DNA of 64,000 nucleotides, from contig NZ_JARXXV010000001.1 of the NCBI RefSeq assembly GCF_029893825.1, forward strand, positions 1,116,001-1,180,000, in the 5' to 3' direction. Numbering within the stretch: position 1 is the stretch's first letter; the number at the start of each line of letters is the position of its first letter. The stretch comes from Aurantimicrobium minutum (GTDB lineage: Bacteria; Actinomycetota; Actinomycetes; Actinomycetales; Microbacteriaceae). The notes beneath the pieces are model-generated. The model was not told where the DNA came from, did not search any database, and saw nothing but the letters and a program-made list of their open reading frames with translations. Positions 34,489 to 42,619 of this stretch are shown here, one piece after another. A program made the position numbers and the translations under genes.

Positions 34489-35799
34489 GTGACTGAACGC
34501 ATCGTAATTAAGAACCTGGCAACCATCCCCGAAGGCCCCGTCACCGTGGCCGGATGGGTCGATAAGGTCCGTGACCAGAAGAAGGTGCAGTTCGTTGTGC
34601 TCCGTGACGAGAGTGGCGCAGCGCAGCTGGTTCACCCTCGTGCCGAAGAAACGGACCCCATTGCAGAGATCATCTCTGGACTGGCAACTGGTTCCTTCAT
34701 TCGCGTCACTGGTGAGCTCAAGCTTGATGAGCGCGTCAAGCTCGGCGGTCTGGAAATCAAGATCGAGAACATCGAAGTCGTCACCGCGGCAAACCCTGAG
34801 ACTCCTATTGCTGCAGACAGCGGCATTGACAAGCGTCTGGACTGGCGCTTCCTCGACCTGCGTGAAGCTCGTAACAACCTCATCTTCCGTGCTCAGACCA
34901 CTCTTGAGCACGCCATGCGCACCTACTGGATTGAACGTGACTTCATCGAGATTCACACTCCCAAGCTCATGGCTAGCGCGAGTGAGTCCAACGCTGAACT
35001 GTTTGAGGTTGAATACTTCGAAGGCAAGGCTTACCTTGCTCAGTCTCCACAGTTCTTCAAGCAGATGGCTCAGTCTGCTGGTTTCGGCAAAATCTTCGAG
35101 ATCGGCCCCGTCTTCCGCGCAGACCCTTCTTTCACTTCTCGCCACGCAACCGAGTTCATCTCTGTTGACGCCGAGATCAGCTGGATTGACAGCCACGAAG
35201 ACGTCATGAAGATGCAGGAAGAACTTCTCGTTGCAGCCATTAGTGCCGTGAAGGAAAAGCATGGCGAAGAGATCAAGGAACTCTTCGACGTTGATGTTGT
35301 CGTCCCTAGCCTTCCCTTCCCCCGCATTCCTCTGGCTGAAGCTAAGAAGATTGTTGCCGAGCGTGGCTATGAAGTTACTCGCAACGATGACGACATGGAC
35401 CCTGAAGGTGAACGCCAGATCGCTGCCTACGTTGCAGAGAAGTATGGCCACGAGTTCGTCTTCCTGACCGACTACGCAACAAGCATTCGCCCGTTCTATC
35501 ACATGCGAAATGCAGAAGATCAGACCATCACCAACAGCTACGACCTGATCTGGCGCGGTACTGAAATCACCACCGGTGCACAGCGTGAACACCGCATCGA
35601 TGTGCTCGAGGCTCAGGCTCGCGAGAAGGGCCTTGACCCTAAGGAACTCGAGTTCTACCTCGACTTCTTCCGCTACGGAGTTCCACCACACGGTGGATTC
35701 GGTATGGGTCTCTCCCGCGTGATGATGCTCATGTTGCACCAGCCCAACCTGCGTGAAGTTACCTACCTCTTCCGTGGACCTAACCGTCTCACTCCGTAG
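34489..35799 (+). CDS. aspS: Aspartyl-tRNA synthetase, archaeal type
   Basis: The 436 residues are far shorter than bacterial AspRS (about 590), lacking the GAD insertion. It has an N-terminal OB fold (PVTVAGWVDKVRD), class II motif 2 FRADPSFTSRHATEF and motif 3 GGFGMGLSRVMM, and the short end FRGPNRLTP. This architecture belongs to archaeal-type enzymes, which are often nondiscriminating and also load tRNA-Asn for GatCAB. GTG 34489 was chosen because TAAACT (34475-34480) lies 8 nt upstream and the OB fold starts there; GTG 34450 is less likely. Confidence 0.95.
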   Translation: MTERIVIKNLATIPEGPVTVAGWVDKVRDQKKVQFVVLRDESGAAQLVHPRAEETDPIAEIISGLATGSFIRVTGELKLDERVKLGGLEIKIENIEVVTAANPETPIAADSGIDKRLDWRFLDLREARNNLIFRAQTTLEHAMRTYWIERDFIEIHTPKLMASASESNAELFEVEYFEGKAYLAQSPQFFKQMAQSAGFGKIFEIGPVFRADPSFTSRHATEFISVDAEISWIDSHEDVMKMQEELLVAAISAVKEKHGEEIKELFDVDVVVPSLPFPRIPLAEAKKIVAERGYEVTRNDDDMDPEGERQIAAYVAEKYGHEFVFLTDYATSIRPFYHMRNAEDQTITNSYDLIWRGTEITTGAQREHRIDVLEAQAREKGLDPKELEFYLDFFRYGVPPHGGFGMGLSRVMMLMLHQPNLREVTYLFRGPNRLTP

Positions 35800-35808
35800 G
35801 CTTGTGAC

Positions 35809-36510
35809 GTGTCGCACCTCAACGAATTTGACCAACCGGTTGGAGAAGTTGTTGCTGGCTGGTCACCTCGGCAGTTGCCAACAGAAACGCACATAACTGG
35901 CTCGTACTGCAGACTCGAACTTCTCGATTTGAGCACTCACGCTGAAGATTTATTTGAGGCACACTCACTAGATACTGACGGACGCAATTGGACCTACATA
36001 CCTGTGGGGCCGTTCGAGAATAAGTCAGAATTCATTCATTGGGCTCAGGGAGCCGTTGCTCTATCTGACCCGCGACACTATGCAGTGATTGACCTCCAAA
36101 CTAACAAAGCCACTGGAACGCTTGCCCTCATGCGCCATGACCCTGCAAATGGCGTTATCGAAGTGGGGTATGTACTGTTTTCCCCACTTCTTCAACGCAC
36201 TCGAGTTTCTACAGAAGCCCAGTATCTGTTGATGAAATATGTATTCGATGATTTGGGGTATCGCCGGTACGAATGGAAATGCGACAGCCACAATATTCCT
36301 TCGCAGAAAACCGCAACACGATTAGGTTTCAAGCTCGAAGGAATATTTCGAAATCACATCGTCTACAAGGGGCGCAATCGTGACACTGCGTGGTACTCCA
36401 TTACCCGCGAAGAATGGCCTGAGATAAAAAACAGGATTTCTTCTTGGCTCATGCCTGAGAACTTTGACAGTACCGGTGCACAGTTAAAGCCACTGAGAGC
36501 AAACGTCTGA
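35809..36510 (+). CDS. GNAT family N-acetyltransferase (RimJ/RimL type)
   Basis: The 233 residues have the GNAT layout: a long N-terminus, YCRLELLDL, a central strand GVIEVGYVLFSP and the acetyl-CoA region near RVSTEAQYLLMKYVFDDLGYRR, then NIPSQKTATRLGFKLEGIFRNH. This resembles the RimJ/RimL and spermidine-type subgroup that acetylates protein N-termini or small amines. The substrate is unknown. GTG 35809 is 9 nt after aspS and probably in its transcript. Codon use looks somewhat more AT-rich than in neighbours. Confidence 0.88.
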   Translation: MSHLNEFDQPVGEVVAGWSPRQLPTETHITGSYCRLELLDLSTHAEDLFEAHSLDTDGRNWTYIPVGPFENKSEFIHWAQGAVALSDPRHYAVIDLQTNKATGTLALMRHDPANGVIEVGYVLFSPLLQRTRVSTEAQYLLMKYVFDDLGYRRYEWKCDSHNIPSQKTATRLGFKLEGIFRNHIVYKGRNRDTAWYSITREEWPEIKNRISSWLMPENFDSTGAQLKPLRANV

Positions 36511-36556
36511 GATTTTTGACTAACCCCGACAACGGGATGTCACAGATTGTGATCCG

Positions 36557-36817
36557 CTAGATTGCACCGAGCTCGGTGAGCTTGGCGTGAAGTTCACTAT
36601 CTGCAGGCTCAACCTGGAATGCACCGTCAGGGAAAGCAATGACTGGAATGTTCTTGCGCCCAGCAATACCTTCGGCAATAGCAGCGGCTTCGGGAACTGC
36701 CTCGAGGTCAACGTAGTCATAGTCGACACCGAGAGTGTCGAGAAGTGACTTGGAGCGACGGCAGTCGCCGCACCACTGTGCGCCATACATTGTGATTCGG
36801 TCTTGTGGATTACTCAT
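36557..36817 (-). CDS. Mycoredoxin-like glutaredoxin
   Basis: The 86 residues form a glutaredoxin fold with active site WCGDCRRSK (Cys near 16 and 19), the cis-Pro in NIPVIAFPDG and a C-terminal EPADSELHAKL. Actinobacterial mycoredoxins have this layout and reduce mycothiol mixed disulfides in the cytosol. The CGDC centre differs from the CGYC of the studied mycobacterial protein. TAAGCT lies 6 nt before ATG (36824-36829). Confidence 0.87.
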   Translation of the reverse strand: MSNPQDRITMYGAQWCGDCRRSKSLLDTLGVDYDYVDLEAVPEAAAIAEGIAGRKNIPVIAFPDGAFQVEPADSELHAKLTELGAI

Positions 36818-36911
36818 ACCTTTAGCTTAATCCTCGCTACGATTACATGTTGGGTAAATTTCCCACACAGGTTTCGGTTTCACCGCTTCCACTCTTGAAA
36901 GGTTTATCACT

Positions 36912-37295
36912 ATGGGCGACATGTCCTTCCTCACAATGTTCATCTGGGCATTCGTATTCATTGCTTACCTGATGGTTCTCTTCTCGATCGTGGGAGACCT
37001 CTTCCGCGACCACAAGATGTCCGGTTGGGCTAAGGCTGCATGGATCTTCTTCCTCATCATCGGTTTCTGGATCACCGCGCTGATCTACCTCATCGTTCGC
37101 GGTGGCGGTATGGCTGCACGCCAGCAGGCTGCAATGCAGGAAGCACAGCAGCAGGCTGACGCTTACATCAAGCAGGTTGCAGGCGAGTCTTCTCACGCAG
37201 ACGAGATCGCCAAGGCACAGGCGCTCAAGGACTCCGGTGCACTCACCGCAGCAGAGTTCACTGCTTTGAAGAAGAAGATTCTCGCTTCAAAGTAG
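36912..37295 (+). CDS. PLDc_N/SHOCT small membrane protein
   Basis: The 127 residues have two N-terminal transmembrane helices (about 6-29 and 38-62, with SGWAKAAWIFFLIIGFW), then a Gln/Ala-rich linker and a C-terminal SHOCT motif (KAQALKDSGALTAAEFTALKKKIL). SHOCT helices often mediate oligomer formation. Function is unknown. GAAAGG precedes ATG, so it has a normal leader. A strong hairpin terminator follows at 37309. Confidence 0.85.
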   Translation: MGDMSFLTMFIWAFVFIAYLMVLFSIVGDLFRDHKMSGWAKAAWIFFLIIGFWITALIYLIVRGGGMAARQQAAMQEAQQQADAYIKQVAGESSHADEIAKAQALKDSGALTAAEFTALKKKILASK

Positions 37296-37308
37296 TCAGT
37301 AACTACAG

Positions 37309-37338
37309 CGAAGGCCCCGGGGAAACCCGGGGCCTTCG
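37309..37338 (+). terminator. Hairpin terminator with GAAA loop
   Basis: Arms of 13 bp pair perfectly (CGAAGGCCCCGGG with its complement) around a GAAA tetraloop, 14 nt after the PLDc_N/SHOCT gene. No T-run follows, so it may also serve the convergent Dabb gene ending at 37355. Confidence 0.75.
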
Positions 37339-37354
37339 TCGTTAAGTCTCTGAC

Positions 37355-37657
37355 TTAGAACTCGTAGTCAACTGCGGTGCGTTCTGCCGCATACTTCTTG
37401 ATCACCTTGGCCGCTTCCTCGTGGGCAGGATGTGCTGCATAGGCGGCAAGACCTTCGGCATCATCAAAGGTTGAATCAAGCACGACGTCGTAGTTTGCTC
37501 CCACGAACAAAGCGTTAGGTCGAACCGTCAGAGACCGCAGAGTGGGAACCACTCCGTTGAGACCTTCGAGTGCTGCCCGAATCTCTTCCGCCTGGGCGAG
37601 CTTCTCCTCGGGTGAGTCAGTTGCTAGTTTCCACATCACGATGTGACGAATACTCAT
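37355..37657 (-). CDS. Dabb-family (stress-responsive alpha/beta barrel) protein
   Basis: The 100 residues match the Dabb dimeric barrel: an opening IRHIVMWKL, a central LFVGANYDVVLDSTFDDAEGL split by helix, and AYAAHPAHEEAAKVI near the end. Members bind or transform small molecules, for example olivetolic acid cyclase, and many are orphan. Substrate unknown. It overlaps the upstream glutaredoxin-like gene by 4 nt, so the two are coupled. Confidence 0.9.
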   Translation of the reverse strand: MSIRHIVMWKLATDSPEEKLAQAEEIRAALEGLNGVVPTLRSLTVRPNALFVGANYDVVLDSTFDDAEGLAAYAAHPAHEEAAKVIKKYAAERTAVDYEF

Positions 37658-37911
37658 GAGAGCTCCTTGAGTGCATTGGTGAGGCGGTCAGGGTCGATAC
37701 GCCAATAGTTGTGAACGTTGCCGTTAATTAACAGCACAGGTATTTGATCCCAATAGGAATCGAAGAGGTTTTTATCATCCTCAATGCTGAGCTCTTCAAC
37801 AGTTATAGGGAGCTCAGGCAGAGAGGTCACCACGGTATTGACTACCGCTTCTGCGTCTTCACAGAGGTGGCATCCTGGCTTGCCTATCAGGGTGAGGGTG
37901 ATCTGGGACAC
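37654..37911 (-). CDS. Glutaredoxin-like protein (DUF836 type)
   Basis: The 85 residues start with LTLIGKPGCHLCEDAEAVV, where CHLC (about 14-17) is the redox pair, then QIPVLLINGNVHNYWRID with the cis-Pro. DUF836-type proteins are thiol-disulfide enzymes or scaffolds of unknown partner. TAGTCT (37918-37923) lies 6 nt before GTG 37911, so the transcript is likely leaderless. The Dabb gene follows with a 4-nt overlap. Confidence 0.87.
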   Translation of the reverse strand: MSQITLTLIGKPGCHLCEDAEAVVNTVVTSLPELPITVEELSIEDDKNLFDSYWDQIPVLLINGNVHNYWRIDPDRLTNALKELS

Positions 37912-37945
37912 CCCTCCAGACTAGGACACCTCAGGAACGCAAAAA

Positions 37946-37970
37946 GCGTCAGACCCTGACGGTCTGACGC
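37946..37970 (-). terminator. Terminator of the bS22 gene
   Basis: GCGTCAGACC and its complement pair over 10 bp around CTGAC. On the minus strand the hairpin is followed by five T (37941-37945), a classical intrinsic terminator placed 24 nt past the bS22 stop. Confidence 0.85.
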
Positions 37971-37994
37971 CTTTACGCGGTCAAGAAGTAGTGT

Positions 37995-38093
37995 CTACTT
38001 CTTGTTACGACGCTGGTGACGAGTCTTACGAAGCAACTTACGGTGCTTCTTCTTCGCCATACGCTTGCGGCGCTTCTTAATGACTGAACCCAC
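37995..38093 (-). CDS. Ribosomal protein bS22 (AURKAIP1/COX24 domain)
   Basis: A 32-codon gene too short for usual calling. Starting at GTG 38093 it reads MGSVIKKRRKRMAKKKHRK, continues with LLRKTRHQRRNKK and stops at 37995. This is nearly the same as the 33-residue mycobacterial 30S protein bS22. It should bind the small subunit near the decoding region. GAGG lies 5 nt before GTG, and a T-run terminator follows. Actinobacterial bS22 genes often lie near proC, as here (40758). Confidence 0.93.
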   Translation of the reverse strand: MGSVIKKRRKRMAKKKHRKLLRKTRHQRRNKK

Positions 38094-38117
38094 ACGAACC
38101 TCACAAAATTTGGGCTA

Positions 38118-38158
38118 GATCGCGATGACTGCGATCAATGATTAGGCAATTAATGCCT
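38118..38158 (-). terminator. Two small hairpins between the ArsR gene and bS22
   Basis: GATCGC-N7-GCGATC (38118-38136) and AGGCA-ATTAA-TGCCT (38144-38158) follow the ArsR stop on the minus strand. They may end the ArsR transcript; the first also lies just upstream of the bS22 promoter region and could instead be an operator. Confidence 0.4.
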
Positions 38159-38175
38159 CGTGGAAGTCTAGCGGA

Positions 38176-38655
38176 TTACTTACCGCTGGATTTACGTAGG
38201 CGGGAAACTACATTACGGACAGCATCTTTGGTGGTGTTCTGGAGATCACCAAAGGCTTGTGTCACCTGGAACACAGTGGTGGCAGCTGCACTACCCACCG
38301 AGGTTCCCGCTGCAACAACAGCTTCATCTGCCGCGGCAAAGAGTCGTTCCTGGCCGGCATCATCTAGATCGCCGGGGAAGTTCACACTGAGGAAAGGAAT
38401 CGCCCAGTCTTCGAGCTCCTCGAGTGGGGTGGGGTCCAGGTGGTAGAGACGGTGCTGTCCTTCTTCACGCACTCTCACCAATCCCGCATCACGCAAGACC
38501 TTGAGCTGCTTGGAAACGGTGGGCTGACTCAGGCCGGTGCGAGCTACCAGCTCGCTCACGCTCATCTCACCAGAACCTGTTTCCAGGTTCTCTAAAAGAA
38601 TCTGCAGCATCTCGCGGCGGGTGGAGTCTGCGACTACGTCAAAAATGTCAGCCAT
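38176..38655 (-). CDS. ArsR-family winged-helix regulator
   Basis: The 159 residues carry an ArsR wHTH domain: DSTRREMLQILLENL, recognition helix LSQPTVSKQLKVLRDAGLV (about 43-61) and the wing EGQHRLYHLD. No Cys-rich metal site is visible, so it probably senses something other than arsenic-type metals. The C-terminal part (about 90-159) is extra helical. TAACCT is 6 nt before ATG (38662-38667). It diverges from trkH by only 43 nt and could control it. Confidence 0.88.
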   Translation of the reverse strand: MADIFDVVADSTRREMLQILLENLETGSGEMSVSELVARTGLSQPTVSKQLKVLRDAGLVRVREEGQHRLYHLDPTPLEELEDWAIPFLSVNFPGDLDDAGQERLFAAADEAVVAAGTSVGSAAATTVFQVTQAFGDLQNTTKDAVRNVVSRLRKSSGK

Positions 38656-38698
38656 GAAACAAGGTTACCGCCCTATATGCACCGCGTAGCATGAAGAG

Positions 38699-40090
38699 GT
38701 GAAGATGATCCGTGAAGCGATAGAGGCATTCGCCTCCCGCTCACCTTCCCGTTTTGCCATTTTGGTATTTGCGGCCATCATCGCGCTCTTCACGATTTTG
38801 CTGAGCTTGCCAGCAGCAAGTGCTGATGGCACAGCAACCAACTTTCCTGACGCCTTCTTCACTGCAACCTCAATGGTGTGTGTGGCAGGACTGACCACTG
38901 TGGACATGGCCACACACTGGTCCCCCTTGGGTAATGCTTTTGTTTTCCTTGCCACCCAAATTGGTGCACTCGGTGTTTTGACCTTGGCGTCAATTCTGGG
39001 TGCCATCATTGCTGGCCGTTTGGGTCTTCGTGCCCGTCTGATGGCCGCTAGCGACACCAACCCACTGCGACTTCACGCAGGTCCCGTAGCCGAAGGTCAG
39101 GCCATTCGTCTCGGTGAAATCGGTGGATTGCTTGCCACCGTGGCCATCAGTGCATTGGTCATTGAAGTGGGCGTTGCCATTGCGGTGCTACCCAGCGTCT
39201 TGGCCACAGGCTACGGCTTGGCGGAATCGCTGTGGTACAGCATTTTCTACTCCGCGATGGCCTTCACCAATACTGGGGTGACTCCCAATGTGGAAGGTCT
39301 CACCCCCTTCGCGCATGACTACTGGTTCTTACTGATGCTCATGTTCGGTGTGACGTTGGGAAGTATTGGTTTCCCAGTTCTCTACGCACTCTCACGAAAC
39401 TTCCGTCGCCGCGCCAAGTGGTCTCTACACGTCAAGCTCACGATTGTTGCGTGGAGCGCTCTCTGGATTCTGGGAACGATTGCGTTCTTGCTGCTGGAGC
39501 AAAGCAACGGAGCAACGTTTAGAAACATGAACCCTGGTGAGCAGGTGTTCCAGTCTGGCTTCATGTCGACCATGGCACGCTCTGGCGGTTTTGCTTTGAT
39601 TCCCACCAGTGAATTGGACTCTGCCAGCTTGTTCTTGACGGACATGCTCATGTTCATCGGTGGTGGCTCTGCATCAACTGCCGGTGGTATCAAGGTGACC
39701 ACGATTGCTGTGTTGTTGCTGGCTGCCTTTGCTGAAGCTCGTGGACGTTCCTCCATAGAAATCTTCCAGCGCCGAATTCCTGGTGATGTTCTCCGCCTCG
39801 CGGTGAGTGTGTTGTTGTGGGGAGCAGTCACTGTTGCATTGGCAACCATTGTGCTTCTCACCATGACAGATGCACCTTTCGAATTTGTTCTCTTTGATGT
39901 CATCTCTGGTTTTGGCACGGTAGGTCTCTCTACTGGTGTCACAGCCAACCTTCCCGACCCGGGGGTTTACCTCATGGCTCTTGTCATGTTCATGGGTCGT
40001 GTCGGTACAGTTACCCTGGCGGCTGCACTTGCTGTGACCCAAAAGGGACAGTTGTTTACCCGCCCTGAAGAAAGGCCGATCGTTGGCTAA
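38699..40090 (+). CDS. trkH: TrkH/KtrB-type potassium channel subunit
   Basis: The 463 residues hold four M1-P-M2 repeats for a K+ translocating subunit. Filter-like pore loops are TATSMVCVAGLTTVD (about 57-71), AFTNTGVTPNVEG (near 190), TMARSGGFALIP (near 288) and SGFGTVGLSTGV (near 405). It should import K+ together with the TrkA protein encoded next. GTG 38699 follows TAGCAT by 6 nt (38687-38692); ATG 38705 is an alternative. It overlaps trkA by 8 nt. Confidence 0.94.
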   Translation: MKMIREAIEAFASRSPSRFAILVFAAIIALFTILLSLPAASADGTATNFPDAFFTATSMVCVAGLTTVDMATHWSPLGNAFVFLATQIGALGVLTLASILGAIIAGRLGLRARLMAASDTNPLRLHAGPVAEGQAIRLGEIGGLLATVAISALVIEVGVAIAVLPSVLATGYGLAESLWYSIFYSAMAFTNTGVTPNVEGLTPFAHDYWFLLMLMFGVTLGSIGFPVLYALSRNFRRRAKWSLHVKLTIVAWSALWILGTIAFLLLEQSNGATFRNMNPGEQVFQSGFMSTMARSGGFALIPTSELDSASLFLTDMLMFIGGGSASTAGGIKVTTIAVLLLAAFAEARGRSSIEIFQRRIPGDVLRLAVSVLLWGAVTVALATIVLLTMTDAPFEFVLFDVISGFGTVGLSTGVTANLPDPGVYLMALVMFMGRVGTVTLAAALAVTQKGQLFTRPEERPIVG

Positions 40091-40754
40091 GAACACCCGC
40101 AAAGACGATGCAGTCCTCGTGATAGGCCTGGGGCGCTTCGGTGCCGCCACAGCTGACACCCTGGCCAAGCTCGACCGTGAAGTCCTCGCTGTCGATACCG
40201 ACATGGACCTCGTGCAGCAATGGTCTGAGCTCGTCACCCACACCGTTCAAGCAGATGTGACCAAGCTCGAAGCACTCCAGCAGATTGGTGCAGAGAAGTT
40301 CAACACAGCCATTGTGGCTGTGGGCTCTTCTATCGAGGCCAGCGTGCTCATCACGGCGAACCTGGTGGATCTTGGTATTCCACAAATCTGGTCTAAAGCA
40401 GTTAGCGCTTCACACGGAAAGATTCTTGAGCGCATCGGCGCCACCCACGTGATCTATCCCGAAGCTGAAGCCGGCGAGCGCGTTGCTCACCTGCTCAACG
40501 GTCAGATGTTGGACTTCATTCAGGTCGACAGTGACTTTGCAATTGTGCGCATGCTTCCACCTGCACTTCTGGTGGGCAAGACTCTCAGCGGTGCTGGGGT
40601 GCGCAACCAATACAAGCTCACTGTGGTGGGACTGAAGAAGCCTGGTGCTTCTTTCACTTATGCCACTGCTGACACACTGGTTGAATCTGGTGATCAGATT
40701 TTGGTCTCTGGACACCCTGACGCCATTGAGAAATTCGCCGCACTTCCTAAGTAG
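40083..40754 (+). CDS. trkA: TrkA/KtrA-type potassium uptake regulator
   Basis: The 223-residue cytosolic ring protein has an RCK_N Rossmann domain (VLVIGLGRFGAATADTL, acidic end AVDTDMD) that binds NAD(H) or ATP/ADP, and an RCK_C domain from about 135 where c-di-AMP binds in some homologs. It gates TrkH. The start is TTG 40083, which overlaps the trkH stop, so translation is coupled. The gene ends 3 nt before convergent proC. Confidence 0.94.
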   Translation: MAKNTRKDDAVLVIGLGRFGAATADTLAKLDREVLAVDTDMDLVQQWSELVTHTVQADVTKLEALQQIGAEKFNTAIVAVGSSIEASVLITANLVDLGIPQIWSKAVSASHGKILERIGATHVIYPEAEAGERVAHLLNGQMLDFIQVDSDFAIVRMLPPALLVGKTLSGAGVRNQYKLTVVGLKKPGASFTYATADTLVESGDQILVSGHPDAIEKFAALPK

Positions 40755-40757
40755 GAA

Positions 40758-41609
40758 TTATTCGCCGCGGGCCATTTCTTCTGAGCGAGCAATCGCTGCT
40801 TGAGTTCCCTTGAGCAGGATGTCTTTGATGTCTTCTTCATCGAACACGGCAATCGCACGCTCAGTACTGCCCTTGGGGCTGGTCACCTGGCGGCGCAGTT
40901 CCTGAGGTTCTTCACCGGACTGAGCAAGAAGTTCCACAGCGCCGCGGAAGGTGCCCTGCACCATCTTCTGTGCTTGTTCAGCGGTGAAGCCGTGGTCCAT
41001 GGCCACCTTGGTGAGTTGCTCAATGAAGTAGAACACATATGCAGGTCCTGAACCCGAGATGGCCCCCAGGGCATCAATCTTGCCTTCAGGCAACACGATG
41101 ACTTCTCCCACTGTGCTGAACATCGAGCAAATCAGTTCAAGCTGCTCAGCAGTGGAACGACTACCGGCAGCAATACCGGTTACGCCCAGCCCAATCTTGC
41201 TGGGGGTGTTGGGCATGGTGCGAATGACTGAAACATGTTCGGGTAAGTGAGCTTCCATCGTTGCAGTGGTCACACCAGCGGCAACACTCACCACGATGGC
41301 TCCTGGTTCCAGGGCTGGAGAGATCTCATCGAGCAGGTCTGGCACCATTGCTGGCTTCACCGCGACGAGAACAATCTGTGCACCTGCCACCGCTGCAAGG
41401 TTTGCCTGGGGGTCACTAGCGGTTGCCCATGCCTGGACACGTGGTTCGGTGTCGAAGCTGGCAGCGTTTTCTGCGCTGCGGTTCGTCACCCGAACTGGAC
41501 CATCAACACTCACGTGAGGGGCAAGGAGGCCGGCCAGGATGGCGCGAGCCATCGATCCGGCGCCCAGCATGGCGATGTTGGGAAGGGTTACCTGCGTTTT
41601 CTCATTCAC
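40758..41609 (-). CDS. proC: Pyrroline-5-carboxylate reductase
   Basis: ProC makes proline from pyrroline-5-carboxylate with NAD(P)H. The 283 residues show IAMLGAGSMARAILAGL near the N-terminus, VLVAVKPAMVPDLL near 80, RTMPNTPSKIGLG near 130 and the C-terminal signature QEPLRRQVTSPKGST-type block (EEPQELRRQVTSPKGSTER). GTG 41609 is preceded at 6 nt by TAGAAT (41616-41621), so the mRNA should be leaderless. Confidence 0.97.
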   Translation of the reverse strand: MNEKTQVTLPNIAMLGAGSMARAILAGLLAPHVSVDGPVRVTNRSAENAASFDTEPRVQAWATASDPQANLAAVAGAQIVLVAVKPAMVPDLLDEISPALEPGAIVVSVAAGVTTATMEAHLPEHVSVIRTMPNTPSKIGLGVTGIAAGSRSTAEQLELICSMFSTVGEVIVLPEGKIDALGAISGSGPAYVFYFIEQLTKVAMDHGFTAEQAQKMVQGTFRGAVELLAQSGEEPQELRRQVTSPKGSTERAIAVFDEEDIKDILLKGTQAAIARSEEMARGE

Positions 41610-41656
41610 CTGCTCATTCTAGGATTGGTGAACAAGCCAATGAGGGAGATCCGTAC

Positions 41657-42619
41657 ATGAGTGCATCAGGTGGAACAAAAGCAATCATTGCCGCACTGCT
41701 GGCAAACCTGGGTATTGCCACCACCAAGTTCATTGCGTGGATGTTCTCCGGCGCAAGTTCAATGCTTGCCGAAGCAGTCCACTCGCTGGCTGACTCGGGA
41801 AACCAGCTCTTGCTTCTTCTCGGTGGCAAAAAGTCTCGCAGGCGTGCTGACGGTAAACACCCCTTCGGTTATGGGCGCGAGCGCTTTGTTTATGCCTTCG
41901 TGGTTTCCATCATCTTGTTCAGCGTCGGTGGCATCTTCTCCATCTACGAGGGCATCCACAAGCTTGAGCACCCTGAGCCCATCAAGATGTGGTGGCTACC
42001 CATCTTGATTTTGAGCATCTCCATCATTTTGGAGAGCATCTCGCTGCGCACCGCGTTGAAGGAAGCCAGCCATTTCCGTGGCAAGGCGTCGTGGATTCAG
42101 TTCATTCGTCACGCGAAAGCACCTGAGCTTCCCGTCGTAATCTTGGAAGACACTGCAGCCCTCTTGGGCCTCGTGCTCGCATTCTTCGGTGTTGGTCTGA
42201 CCGTGATCACCGGAAACAGCCTCTTCGATGCCCTTGGCACTATCGCGATCGGTCTGCTCTTGGTTGTGGTGGCCGTGATCTTGGGGCTAGAAACCAAGGG
42301 GCTGCTGGTGGGCGAAGGCGCCAGTGTTGAAGATGTGCAGGCTATTGAGAAGGCCATCATCTCTGGTGGTGAAACTGACGGCATCATCCACATGAAGACC
42401 CTCTACCTCGGTCCCGATGAATTCATGGTGGGAGCGAAGCTCGCCTTCCCTGCCGAGCTGCGCTTTGCTGAAGTGGCTCAGGCTATCGACACCATCGAGG
42501 CACGGGTGAGGGATGCAGTTCCTGCAGCTCGCGTGATTTATATCGAACCCGATGTTGCCCGACTTGATCGCACCGTTTCTGTTGCTACCGATGCCATCGT
42601 GATTAAGGGAACGGACTAA
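41657..42619 (+). CDS. Cation diffusion facilitator (CDF) transporter
   Basis: The 320 residues have six helices and a cytosolic C-terminal domain. Helix 2 carries AEAVHSLADSGNQ with the H-x-x-x-D metal site, and helix 5 has LFDALGTIAIG with a further Asp. CDF proteins export Zn2+, Mn2+ or Fe2+ against protons. The insert FIRHAKAPELPVVILEDTAA resembles the subgroup with a longer loop. ATG 41657 has GAGGGAGA upstream. Its stop overlaps the stop of tadA by 4 nt (CTAA). Confidence 0.92.
   Translation: MSASGGTKAIIAALLANLGIATTKFIAWMFSGASSMLAEAVHSLADSGNQLLLLLGGKKSRRRADGKHPFGYGRERFVYAFVVSIILFSVGGIFSIYEGIHKLEHPEPIKMWWLPILILSISIILESISLRTALKEASHFRGKASWIQFIRHAKAPELPVVILEDTAALLGLVLAFFGVGLTVITGNSLFDALGTIAIGLLLVVVAVILGLETKGLLVGEGASVEDVQAIEKAIISGGETDGIIHMKTLYLGPDEFMVGAKLAFPAELRFAEVAQAIDTIEARVRDAVPAARVIYIEPDVARLDRTVSVATDAIVIKGTD

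Noticed and set aside
34423-35835. N-terminal extension of the histidine phosphatase by about 470 codons
   Set aside because: The extra frame is antisense to aspS; the phosphatase motif starts 8 residues after ATG 34422, which has a TAGACT box 7 nt upstream.
36540-36552. TCACAGATTGTGA as a CRP site
   Set aside because: The spacing is wrong for CRP (TGTGA-N6-TCACA) and it lies between two convergent gene ends.
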